Numbered from the stretch's first letter, positions 1 through 5,476 are shown. The stretch: 6,857 bases of DNA from an uncultured Clostridia bacterium (GCA_949289625.1 CASEPH010000293.1:1-6857); one strand, 5' to 3'. The notes: generated by a model from the letters alone, not told the origin. Translations and numbers: made by a program.

Positions 1-1
1 G

Positions 2-253
2 GACTGGTTTTATGAGAACTTCTCAAAGGATGAACGGGCGTTTGTCAAGGCGGATTTTGTGACCGCCGCCGACTACGGCCGGGCGATACGCAGGATCGGC
101 GCTGAGCGGTTTAAGAAGATGCTGTTCCAGTTCCTTTTTTATCGCTATTACAATTACGACCTGGATCAGCCTTTCCTCCCGCAGTTTCTCGCTAACCATG
201 AGGCGATGAAAAAGCGCCTGGAGGGTACTGCCCCCCGGAAAGGGGACGAATGA
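2..253 (+). CDS. C-terminal end of an unidentified accessory protein (5' end outside window)
   Basis: The frame is open from the first bases of the window and ends in TGA at 251-253, so about 83 C-terminal residues are visible and the true start lies upstream. A GTG at 59 is in frame but has no ribosome binding site, so I do not take it as the start. The visible part is rich in aromatic and basic residues (RFKKMLFQFLFYRYYNYDLD) and ends in a charged tail. I see no membrane segment, cysteine pair or catalytic motif and do not recognise the family. The next gene starts two bases after its stop, so it belongs to the same transcription unit as the accessory genes downstream. Confidence 0.7.
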   Translation, partial: DWFYENFSKDERAFVKADFVTAADYGRAIRRIGAERFKKMLFQFLFYRYYNYDLDQPFLPQFLANHEAMKKRLEGTAPRKGDE

Positions 254-255
254 CC

Positions 256-441
256 ATGTATGTGCTGGAACGCCGTGTGCCGCGGAGTGGAGAAACACAC
301 ACCCGGCATTTCTGGCAGCAATACGCCGTCTGCGGCTGGCGCGGACCGTTGGAGCGGGTGCGTCTGGGCTTAGGCGGCACAAAGGAATGGCGTATCAGAA
401 AAACAGCCGCAGCCGGCAGACCGTTCAGCCGTGCGGCGTGA
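256..441 (+). CDS. Small basic hypothetical protein (61 aa)
   Basis: This is a short Arg- and Gly-rich protein (beginning MYVLERRVPRSGETHTRHFW, then a stretch with GLGGTKEWRIRK). Two in-frame ATGs exist, at 250 and 256. The ATG at 250 overlaps the stop of the preceding gene and lies four bases from AGGGG at 241-245. The ATG at 256 lies ten bases from that site, in the arrangement GAATGACCATG, which recurs at 3554-3565. I favour 256 but cannot exclude 250. Position and spacing suggest translational coupling to the upstream gene. No family is recognised. The high Arg content would allow nucleic-acid binding, but nothing specific shows it. Confidence 0.55.
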   Translation: MYVLERRVPRSGETHTRHFWQQYAVCGWRGPLERVRLGLGGTKEWRIRKTAAAGRPFSRAA

Positions 442-465
442 GAATTATGAAGGAGGAACCCGTTT

Positions 466-750
466 ATGTGTAAAGTAAAGTCTGACCCTGACTTTCTGAT
501 CGAAGCGGTGGATCGCATCCACAATTCAGTTTGGAGCGCCATTCAGGAGATGGCGCACAATGCTGAGGACCTGGAGTGGGATATGTCCATCATCGGTGAC
601 ATCAGCGACTACATTGAGGAAAAGCTGAAAGCGCACAACATCCGCACCTGCTATCCCTTCCGGTTGGATGATGAGACCATCTGCTGCGATTTGTTCGACA
701 GGTGTGCCTACTGCTCCCGTGAGAAGATTGGAGGTATCCTCGATGCGTGA
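466..750 (+). CDS. Hypothetical accessory protein (94 aa)
   Basis: The ATG follows a strong AAGGAGGA site (450-457) at good spacing, and the gene ends in TGA at 748-750. The protein is acidic and mostly helical in appearance (IEAVDRIHNSVWSAIQEMAH, then an SDYIEEKLKAHN segment). Its C-terminal third holds four cysteines (CC, then C-x2-C in DRCAYC) that might bind metal, although the pattern is not a standard zinc ribbon. The next gene starts inside its last codons (8-base overlap), so the two are co-translated. No family is recognised. Confidence 0.75.
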   Translation: MCKVKSDPDFLIEAVDRIHNSVWSAIQEMAHNAEDLEWDMSIIGDISDYIEEKLKAHNIRTCYPFRLDDETICCDLFDRCAYCSREKIGGILDA

Positions 751-1282
751 GATCCTATTCCGGGGCCAGACAAGAAAGCTGGGTGAAAAAGTATGGATGA
801 ACGGCGAGAAGGTACCCGGCAACTGGGCCTATGGCGGCATCTGCCACGGGAGCGGTGACTTCTCCATCATCTATGGTTATAAGGATGGTGACCAGAGCAG
901 CATCGACAAGTTTGTGGTACACACCGATACCGTCGGGCAGTCTACCGGCCTTACGGATAAGACGAGGTGGGATGAACTGACGGAAGAGGAGCGGAAGTTC
1001 TGGCTCAGAAAGCATACTGCTGAAGAATGGACTGGCAAGCTCATCTTTGAGGGCGACATCGTACAGGGAGTGGCCTACTCCGAAGTCTGGCGCGGCGTCA
1101 TCGTCTGGATCGATGAAATTGCCGGCTTTGGTATCCGCTACAGAAAGCGTAATGATCCGACTGCTTGGGAGAATGCTTCTATCTTGAAACGCCTCCAGCT
1201 TTGCAAGGATCAATTTGCAGCTAAGGTCATCGGGAATATCTATGACAATCCCGAGCTGCTGGATAACTGCGACAACACATGA
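743..1282 (+). CDS. YopX-family protein (179 aa)
   Basis: The start is ATG 743, after TTGGAGG at 729-735. The same frame is open back to 668, but that stretch only overlaps the preceding gene. The protein shows the YopX family signature: an N-terminal MREILFRGQ (1-9), the DTVGQSTGLTDK block (62-73), the KLIFEGDIV strand (99-107), and a C-terminal VIGNIYDNPELL (162-173). YopX proteins are common in phages and integrative elements of Bacillota and have no established biochemical function. The segment 76-97 (DELTEEERKFW...) is an extra acidic insertion between the two core blocks. The gene overlaps its upstream neighbour by 8 bases and sits within the accessory operon. Confidence 0.9.
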   Translation: MREILFRGQTRKLGEKVWMNGEKVPGNWAYGGICHGSGDFSIIYGYKDGDQSSIDKFVVHTDTVGQSTGLTDKTRWDELTEEERKFWLRKHTAEEWTGKLIFEGDIVQGVAYSEVWRGVIVWIDEIAGFGIRYRKRNDPTAWENASILKRLQLCKDQFAAKVIGNIYDNPELLDNCDNT

Positions 1283-1300
1283 TTTGCAGAAAGGAATTGG

Positions 1301-1936
1301 ATGACAATGGAATACAGAGAACTCTGTGAGATCTTCCGTACTTACGAACGCAGCAAGCCAACGCATCATCTCACCGCCTACATCACCTTTTCCCCGGAGA
1401 GCTTCGCCAGTGATAACAATTACAGCGAGCGGGAGCGCACCTATATCATCTCCAGCGACAACAAGGCGTTTCAGCCCGATAAGGGCGGCTACTCTGTCTT
1501 CGGAAGCTGTCTGGATGGAAAGAGCGACCCCTGCCTGCGTTTAGACCGCTATATGGCAGAGGAACACGGCGGGAAAAACGGCTGGATCATAGAGGATTGC
1601 TGCCTGGTCGGCTGGTTGGTAAGCACCTTTCAGGCGTGGCGGGATTACCCGGAGGAACTGAAGGAGCAGCAGCTGTACTACTCCCACACAGAGGCATTGG
1701 ACGCCATGATGCAAAAACTCTGTGAAAAGGGTGGCTTGGATATGAACACCATGAAATTCAAGTACAGTATTCAGCAAGGCAGGGTTCGGGATGATGATTG
1801 CTGGCTGGATGCCACGCATGCGACCCTGTACGATGATACCCCGGATAAATGGTCTTGGGATATCCGCATCGTGCGCATCTATGGCCCCCTCAAGATAGTG
1901 TTTGAGGATATAAAGGAGGACAAGAAAAATGGCTGA
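1301..1936 (+). CDS. Hypothetical ICE accessory protein (211 aa)
   Basis: The ATG at 1301 is five bases from AAAGGA (1290-1295). An ATG at 1307 is in frame but poorly spaced. The protein is soluble and acidic. A central block (about residues 45-95) contains YIISSDNKAFQPDKGGYS, then GSCLDG and MAEEHGGKNGWIIEDC. I believe this style of block recurs in hypothetical proteins of gut Bacillota conjugative elements, but I know of no assigned function. The C-terminal half alternates helical (HTEALDAMMQKLCEKG) and strand-like stretches. The stop overlaps the start of the next gene by 8 bases. No signal peptide or membrane segment is seen. Confidence 0.85.
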   Translation: MTMEYRELCEIFRTYERSKPTHHLTAYITFSPESFASDNNYSERERTYIISSDNKAFQPDKGGYSVFGSCLDGKSDPCLRLDRYMAEEHGGKNGWIIEDCCLVGWLVSTFQAWRDYPEELKEQQLYYSHTEALDAMMQKLCEKGGLDMNTMKFKYSIQQGRVRDDDCWLDATHATLYDDTPDKWSWDIRIVRIYGPLKIVFEDIKEDKKNG

Positions 1937-2369
1937 GTATACCTGCACCACCCGCACGAACTATTTCCATGTTAAGGACCCTGTCTCGTTCCGTGACTTT
2001 ATGAGCCGGGTCCACGGTTCCGTGGATTTCATCACGCTCTGGCAGGAACTGGACGACGAAGGCAAGCCGGTATTCGGGTTTGGTACCCACGGCACCATCA
2101 GCGGTCTGAAGAATGCTGATGCCGATGATGACGATACTCTGGATGAAAGCGCCTACGATGAATTTATCCGGGGCCTACAGGGACATGTGGCTGAAAATGA
2201 TGCCGTAATCCTTCTGGAGACCGGGCATGAGAAGCTGAGCTATGTCATGGGGTCGGCTACGATCCTGACCAGCAGCGACTATGCACACATCGATCTTGCC
2301 GACGTCGCTGCCAGGAAGGCATCTGAAATGCTTGGAAACCCTGGCTGGCAAACAAAATGTGACTATTAA
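1929..2369 (+). CDS. Hypothetical accessory protein with TNYFHVKD motif (146 aa)
   Basis: The ATG follows AAGGAGGAC (1914-1922) at seven-base spacing and overlaps the preceding stop. The N-terminus MAEYTCTTRTNYFHVKD followed by FRDFMSRV is a pattern I associate with small proteins of mobile elements. The middle holds a short poly-Asp run (NADADDDDTLDE, about 58-69), and the protein ends in MLGNPGWQTKCDY. It is strongly acidic overall, a trait shared with some DNA-mimic and antirestriction proteins, but no known fold can be assigned from sequence and that idea is speculative. It is cytosolic, with no membrane segments. Confidence 0.85.
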   Translation: MAEYTCTTRTNYFHVKDPVSFRDFMSRVHGSVDFITLWQELDDEGKPVFGFGTHGTISGLKNADADDDDTLDESAYDEFIRGLQGHVAENDAVILLETGHEKLSYVMGSATILTSSDYAHIDLADVAARKASEMLGNPGWQTKCDY

Positions 2370-2385
2370 ACGGCATCTGTAAAGT

Positions 2386-2598
2386 ATGAAAAAAGGAATC
2401 TGGGGCAGCTATGAGCACTGTGTCCACAGCCATCATCGCAAGACCGCCCCATGGAAAGTATACGCCTCCTGCCCGAACCAACTGCGTATATCGTGGCGGG
2501 AGCATCACGAACTGCCGTATCAGACTGTCTGCCAGCGTTGCGCCTTTTTTCAGGCCGTTGGTGGAACAGCCTTGCCGGCAAATCAGAAAGGAAGGTAA
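2386..2598 (+). CDS. Unresolved small reading frame (70 aa), one of two competing frames
   Basis: The 230 bases between the neighbouring genes are unlikely to be empty in so compact an operon, but the frame is unclear. Frame A (this entry) starts 17 bases after the previous stop and ends at TAA 2596-2598, one base before the next ATG. It encodes a His/Trp/Cys-rich peptide (MKKGIWGSYEHCVHSHHRK...). Its ribosome binding site is poor. Frame B starts at ATG 2411 (MSTVSTAIIARPPHGKYTPP...) and has no stop before the next gene, so it would fuse to it. By hand count, frame B has more purine-first codons (about 60% against 48%). The stretch could be frame A, an N-terminal extension of the next protein, or a decayed gene. 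Confidence 0.3.
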   Translation: MKKGIWGSYEHCVHSHHRKTAPWKVYASCPNQLRISWREHHELPYQTVCQRCAFFQAVGGTALPANQKGR

Positions 2599-2599
2599 A

Positions 2600-3034
2600 A
2601 TGCAATTCCATGAAACAGCCTATGGAAAAAGATTCTTTGACGGTCAGCTTCCCAAGCTGATCTCAGCCCTGACAGATATTGCGTCGGCACTAAAGACGCC
2701 GACGCCTGTGTATCAGCTGCAGCCGGAGATCCCGGAAGATTTTCTGACCGGCTTGTATCACGGCAGCTATGACCCCTCTGACCTGCCCTACACCGAAACT
2801 GCAAAGGAATTGACACCGGAAATTGCTGTGATCCAGCAGCAGATCCGGGAGGCCGTCAAGCCGGAAGTCTGGGAGTGGGTCGAACGGTACCGTTTGTTAT
2901 TGGACGGACGCCACATCTCAGAACGGGAGCAGGCGTTTGCGGCCGGCTTCCAGTCAGCCATGACCATGCTGGCGGCAGGGCTTAGTTGCCCAACTGTGAA
3001 GAGGCAGGAGGTATCCGGAAATGGCAAGAGCTAA
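2600..3034 (+). CDS. DUF6809-like hypothetical protein (144 aa)
   Basis: The start is ATG 2600, set by the strong GAAAGGAAGG site just before it. The frame is also open back to 2390, but the sequence upstream of 2600 looks unlike the body of the protein. From residue about 49 it carries LTGLYHGSYDPSD, then a helical centre (IQQQIREAVKPEVWEWVERY) and FAAGFQSAMTMLAAGL (113-128). The order LYHG - P - helix - F-x2-GF-x6-L resembles small DUF6809 proteins of Bacillota mobile elements. That assignment is from memory of the pattern and is moderate. The function is unknown. It overlaps the next gene by 14 bases. Confidence 0.8.
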   Translation: MQFHETAYGKRFFDGQLPKLISALTDIASALKTPTPVYQLQPEIPEDFLTGLYHGSYDPSDLPYTETAKELTPEIAVIQQQIREAVKPEVWEWVERYRLLLDGRHISEREQAFAAGFQSAMTMLAAGLSCPTVKRQEVSGNGKS

Positions 3035-3560
3035 TATCCGCAGGACCCAGTGCATGGACTGCCCGGCCCATATCCCGAGAGCGAAACGGGATACTCAGCC
3101 CATCGGCGGCGTCCAGATGATTCCGGGGCAACGGTACTGCACCGGTGGGAAAAAACCAAAGCAGTTCAGGTCCAAAGACCCGAAGACCTACCCGCCCTCC
3201 TGGTGTCCCAGGCTGAAGAACCCGGCGGAGTACCGGATCTACGCCTATAAGGATTCCCAGACCTGGATACTTCAGCGTATGCTGCGCTCTGATGGTATCC
3301 AAGCATCTCCCAGCGGCTATAACTGCGCTGTCCGCACCTCCGGACATATCGAACTGACGGCCAGATCCTTTTGGGAACAGGTTGAGGATACCAGTCCGTC
3401 GAAGCTGCTGGACGTACCGGTACATACAGACGAAGTGGTGGAGATCGATGACGGCATCAAACCCTGGTACTTCCATGTCTGTGAGGACTGTGTGAAGGTG
3501 CTTCCGTTTTTCGATGCCGAGCGGGCCAAGCAAAACAAGTATGATGATACGGAGGAATGA
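3021..3560 (+). CDS. Cysteine-motif (probable zinc-binding) accessory protein (179 aa)
   Basis: The ATG follows AGGAGG (3006-3011) and lies inside the end of the preceding gene. The N-terminal third has C11-x2-C14, C40 and C62 in a basic context (QCMDCPAHIP, GQRYCTGGKKPKQFR, PPSWCPRLKNP), a plausible four-cysteine metal site. Near the C-terminus a second C-x2-C pair (C154, C157 in FHVCEDCVKVLPFF) resembles half of a zinc ribbon. Lys and Arg between C40 and C62 would suit nucleic-acid contact, but this is inference. No named family is recognised. The stop is followed after two bases by the next start, another protein with paired cysteines. Confidence 0.85.
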   Translation: MARANIRRTQCMDCPAHIPRAKRDTQPIGGVQMIPGQRYCTGGKKPKQFRSKDPKTYPPSWCPRLKNPAEYRIYAYKDSQTWILQRMLRSDGIQASPSGYNCAVRTSGHIELTARSFWEQVEDTSPSKLLDVPVHTDEVVEIDDGIKPWYFHVCEDCVKVLPFFDAERAKQNKYDDTEE

Positions 3561-3562
3561 CC

Positions 3563-4276
3563 ATGAACATCCATATTTATCCCAAGGAAGAACTGCTGGC
3601 CGCATGGAACCGTGACAAGGAACACTTCCAGCCGGACGCCGTAACTCCACCCCGCTGTCTGCGCTGCGGGCAGCCTCTGGATCGGCATTTCCCGGTCAAT
3701 GCACTCAGCCGCGCTCTGGATGTGTATATCTGCGAAGCTTGCGGCACAGCGGAGGGCCTTGGCGATTGGGCAGGCAAAACCATCCCTCTGCGGGTGTGGC
3801 ACGCTGTTGCCAACGGCCGGCTGCAGCCGGTTGAAAAAAGTGATAGTGATATTGTGACCCTTACGCCGCAGTGCAGCTTCAGCCATGTCTTTGACGGGCC
3901 AAAGAAGGTGCCGCCCCACAGCGCATTGCCCTGTCCTGTAAGCGAGCTGGTCTATTCCCGCGCCGACTACGATGGGCGCAGGTGGTGGATGAACTGGTTC
4001 CTCTGCCAGAGAGAGCCGGTGACGCCGGAACTGGTGCCTGAGATCGATGCTTTCAGCGATGCGCTGATGAAGCTCCCAGAACTTCAAAACCTCCGTAGTC
4101 TGACCCGTGCGTGTAAGCTGTACGCAGAGCCGACAACCGAACCCACGGAGTTCAATTTGTATGGGGAGACCGAGCATTTCTACATCTGGCAGCGGCTCAT
4201 TACGCGGGAAAAGGACTATAACCTGTACTGCCATTTTTACGAGAAGGCTGCGACACCGACCAATGCGGCGCAGTAA
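3563..4276 (+). CDS. Zinc-ribbon-like accessory protein (237 aa)
   Basis: This is the last gene of the plus-strand unit. ATG 3557 overlaps the previous stop but directly abuts GGAGGA (3551-3556). The in-frame ATG 3563 is six bases from it, so I take 3563. The N-terminal part carries two pairs, C32-x2-C35 (RCLRCGQPLD) and C57-x2-C60 (ICEACGTAEG), the layout of a small zinc ribbon. Next come a Trp-containing segment (DYDGRRWWMNWFLCQREPV), a helical region (PEIDAFSDALMKLPELQNLR), and a C-terminal part with EFNLYGETEHFYIW. Zinc ribbons of this type commonly mediate DNA or protein contacts. No overall family is recognised. Confidence 0.85.
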   Translation: MNIHIYPKEELLAAWNRDKEHFQPDAVTPPRCLRCGQPLDRHFPVNALSRALDVYICEACGTAEGLGDWAGKTIPLRVWHAVANGRLQPVEKSDSDIVTLTPQCSFSHVFDGPKKVPPHSALPCPVSELVYSRADYDGRRWWMNWFLCQREPVTPELVPEIDAFSDALMKLPELQNLRSLTRACKLYAEPTTEPTEFNLYGETEHFYIWQRLITREKDYNLYCHFYEKAATPTNAAQ

Positions 4277-4304
4277 AATCAAAATCGTTTATTACGAGAT
4301 ATCC

Positions 4305-4351
4305 TGTAAAAAGGCCGACAGATCATTTTTGATCTGCCGGCCTCATTTTTT
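4305..4351. terminator. Bidirectional intrinsic terminator between convergent units
   Basis: The arms GGCCGACAGATCA (4313-4325) and TGATCTGCCGGCC (4330-4342) pair over 13 positions with one A-C mismatch around a TTTT loop. A T-run (4345-4351) follows on the plus strand, and an A-run (4308-4312) precedes it, giving a T-run on the minus strand. It lies about 35 bases after the stop of the plus-strand operon. It also abuts the stop codon of the minus-strand HTH gene, so both units can end here. Confidence 0.85.
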
Positions 4352-4532
4352 AGATGCGGAACTTTCTGATGCAATAGATCATGGTCAGGCACAACTCTTG
4401 GTACATATCCTCGTCAAAGACACCGTTTATGATCGATTCTTTTACGAGTAGCGGCTTGTACATCCCCAGAATTTCCTGTTCCGCCTGCCTGTCTCCGCCT
4501 TGAGCGCGAATGAGTCTGTCCTTAAAATTCAT
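4350..4532 (-). CDS. Small helix-turn-helix regulator, Tn916 Orf8-like (60 aa)
   Basis: The sequence MNFKDRLIRAQGGDRQAEQE, then MYKPLLVKESIINGVFDEDMYQELC and a C-terminal CIRKFRI, matches the small helix-turn-helix proteins (HTH_16 type, resembling sigma-70 region 2) found next to sigma-like genes in Tn916-family elements. Its ATG overlaps the stop of the sigma gene (ATGA at 4529-4532), so the two are translationally coupled. A GAGGTGAGGAGGG stretch precedes the start. In Tn916 the matching pair, orf7-orf8, is needed for expression of transfer and excision functions. The same role here is inferred from similarity and order. The gene ends against the shared terminator. Confidence 0.85.
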   Translation of the reverse strand: MNFKDRLIRAQGGDRQAEQEILGMYKPLLVKESIINGVFDEDMYQELCLTMIYCIRKFRI

Positions 4533-4936
4533 CCCTCCTCACCTCGCAGTTCTTTTCTAATCTTCTTGATTGCACGGTAGTATACTGTGGTCACGCCCTT
4601 GTAACTGAGTCCCAATTCCTGTGCTATCTCGTCAAAAGAGCGCCTGTGCAGCAAGCGAGTAACAAGTATGTATCTGTCACGCTTACTGAGCCGATCCAGT
4701 GCCTGTTCGAAGGCAATGATCTCAAACTGCATCATCAGCGCTGAGAAGTCCGTATCCTGTTGACTCTGCATCCACACAAGGTCGCCGTCAAAGTCCACGG
4801 AATGCTCAAACTCAGCAATTTCCTTTCGGTGGCGCAGTACAGCACTTTTCCTTCTCTGAACCGCCAAAACCACATATGCGGTAAATCTGTTTTGAACCGC
4901 ATTCGATTCTCCTTTACCATCATTTCTGAACAACAT
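4529..4936 (-). CDS. Sigma-70 region 4-type regulator, Tn916 Orf7-like (135 aa)
   Basis: The start is ATG 4936 (minus), eight bases after GGAGG (GAAACGGAGGAATGAGCAATG on the minus strand). The N-terminal part has NRFTAYVVLAVQRRKSAVLR (16-35), typical of Tn916-type Orf7 proteins. The C-terminal part is sigma region 4: LSKRDRYILVTRLLHRRSFD, then a helix-turn-helix of about residues 100-123 (DEIAQELGLSYKGVTTVYYR) and a basic end (KKIRKEL). It lacks regions 1 to 3, so it is a short sigma-like activator and not a full sigma factor. It overlaps the HTH gene downstream. A hairpin terminator about 85 bases upstream of its start suggests control by attenuation. Confidence 0.92.
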   Translation of the reverse strand: MLFRNDGKGESNAVQNRFTAYVVLAVQRRKSAVLRHRKEIAEFEHSVDFDGDLVWMQSQQDTDFSALMMQFEIIAFEQALDRLSKRDRYILVTRLLHRRSFDEIAQELGLSYKGVTTVYYRAIKKIRKELRGEEG

Positions 4937-4952
4937 TGCTCATTCCTCCGTT

Positions 4953-5252
4953 TCATCTGGTTTCGTGTAAACTCAGATGTTGTGGAGGTCCGCGGCAGCG
5001 AATAATTTCAGCTGCAAAAGTAAAAAAGCCGATCTTGCAAACAAATGCAAAATCGGCACTTCTATACGCATCGAGAGAATAGAAGGGGTCACTTACCCAG
5101 GCAGAAAGGTTGTTCCCTGTTCTCTCTGCCTGCTCTCTGGGTCGCTTACAGCATATCCAGAAAGCTCTTACTACTTCGTTAGGGGCAGTGTGTCCTGGCT
5201 GGTAAACACGGCGGATTCTCTCAATGCGGTGGATGTTGTTTTTCCATCGCAT
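4953..5252 (-). CDS. Possible leader-encoded frame over the attenuator (99 aa)
   Basis: The ATG at 5252 (minus) is preceded by GGAAGGAGTCGTT, a good ribosome binding site. The first ~35 codons (MRWKNNIHRIERIRRVYQPG...) are rich in purine-first codons and look coding. The rest of the frame runs through the leader hairpins and the terminator, encoding SADFAFVCKIGFFTF there, and stops close to the sigma gene. It may be a translated leader whose ribosomes influence terminator formation, or only its start may be meaningful. It lies in the same frame as the 33-codon ORF just upstream, separated by one TAA. I do not recognise a family. Confidence 0.35.
   Translation of the reverse strand: MRWKNNIHRIERIRRVYQPGHTAPNEVVRAFWICCKRPREQAERTGNNLSAWVSDPFYSLDAYRSADFAFVCKIGFFTFAAEIIRCRGPPQHLSLHETR
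5022..5057 (-). terminator. Intrinsic terminator in the leader of the sigma gene (candidate attenuator)
   Basis: On the minus strand, GCCGATTTTGCA (5057-5046) pairs with TGCAAGATCGGC (5039-5028) over 12 positions including one G-U. The loop is TTTGTT, followed by six T (5027-5022). There is no T-run in the plus direction, so it acts only on minus-strand transcripts. It stands before the sigma gene, not after a gene, which is the position expected of an attenuator. It also lies inside the 99-codon frame 4953-5252, so translation could affect its folding. Confidence 0.75.
5059..5132 (-). promoter_or_regulatory. Structured leader RNA upstream of the terminator
   Basis: Two further hairpins can form just before the terminator on the minus strand. 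One pairs CTTCTAT with ATAGAAG (5085-5059, 7 bp). The other pairs CAGGCAGA with TCTGCCTG (5132-5098, 8 bp). The loop of the first holds TTCTCTC, part of ATTCTCTC (5080-5073). This stretch can instead pair with GAGAGAA at 5126-5120 (7 bp) or GAGAGAAT at 5222-5215 (8 bp), so mutually exclusive folds exist. Pairing was found by eye; energies were not calculated. A switching role is inferred. Confidence 0.5.
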
Positions 5253-5267
5253 AACGACTCCTTCCGC

Positions 5268-5369
5268 TTACGCGGCCGGCACACAGACAGCCAGCATCAC
5301 CTCCTTCTTAAAAATGATTTGATCTTCGGCAAATGCCGCTGTCTTGCCGATACTATGATTCAGTTTCAT
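5268..5369 (-). CDS. Small ORF upstream of the sigma operon (33 aa)
   Basis: The minus-strand ATG at 5369 follows TTGGAG at close spacing. The product begins MKLNHSIGKTAAFAEDQIIF and continues KKEVMLAVCVPAA. By hand count about 24 of 32 codons after the start begin with a purine, a strong coding signature for so short a frame. The TAA at 5270-5268 is followed in the same frame by the 99-codon ORF starting at 5252, with its own ribosome binding site. It may be an independent small protein, a leader peptide, or the start of a longer gene broken by a nonsense codon. The function is unknown. Confidence 0.45.
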   Translation of the reverse strand: MKLNHSIGKTAAFAEDQIIFKKEVMLAVCVPAA

Positions 5370-5382
5370 TGACTCCAAATAT

Positions 5383-5434
5383 GTTGAATGATGTATTGTG
5401 TTACACCAAACAAGGGAATCGTGTCGCATTCAAC
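5383..5434. repeat. 8-bp inverted repeat, candidate repressor operator
   Basis: GTTGAATG (5383-5390) and CATTCAAC (5427-5434) are perfect inverted copies with centres 44 bases apart, about four helical turns. They lie between the divergent repressor gene (ATG 5477) and the minus-strand leader ORF (ATG 5369). The right arm overlaps the candidate -35 element of the repressor. Autoregulation through this site is inferred. Confidence 0.45.
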
Positions 5435-5457
5435 CGAAAAAAGATGTAATGTAGAAT
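5429..5457 (+). promoter_or_regulatory. Weak candidate promoter of the Xre repressor
   Basis: TAGAAT (5452-5457) fits the -10 consensus in five of six positions. TTCAAC (5429-5434), 17 bases upstream, is a poor -35. Transcription from here would leave only about a dozen leader bases before the start codon, with the GAGGTG site right at the 5' end. The call is tentative. Confidence 0.3.
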
Positions 5458-5476
5458 ATCTTTGAGGTGAATTACG

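Noticed and set aside
668..742. Upstream extension of the YopX protein
   Set aside because: These codons duplicate the end of the preceding gene in another frame. The family normally begins at MREILFRG, and a ribosome binding site precedes ATG 743.
755..1369. Minus-strand reading frame of 204 codons
   Set aside because: It is antisense to the YopX gene, which has clear family motifs on the plus strand.
2982..3650. Minus-strand reading frame of 222 codons
   Set aside because: It is antisense to the cysteine-motif gene at 3021-3560 and has no recognisable protein features.
3317..4282. Long minus-strand reading frame (321 codons) opposite two accessory genes
   Set aside because: It lies antisense to two well-supported plus-strand genes with good ribosome binding sites and cysteine motifs, and crosses their junction. 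It is a by-product of the GC-rich codon positions.
4735..4956. Minus-strand frame of 73 codons over the start of the sigma gene
   Set aside because: It overlaps the sigma-like gene in another frame, while that gene has the GGAGG site at proper spacing and a recognisable region 4.
4977..5372. Plus-strand frame of 131 codons across the leader region
   Set aside because: It has no ribosome binding site. It reads through the complement of the attenuator and of the small minus-strand frames, which have better starts and codon composition.
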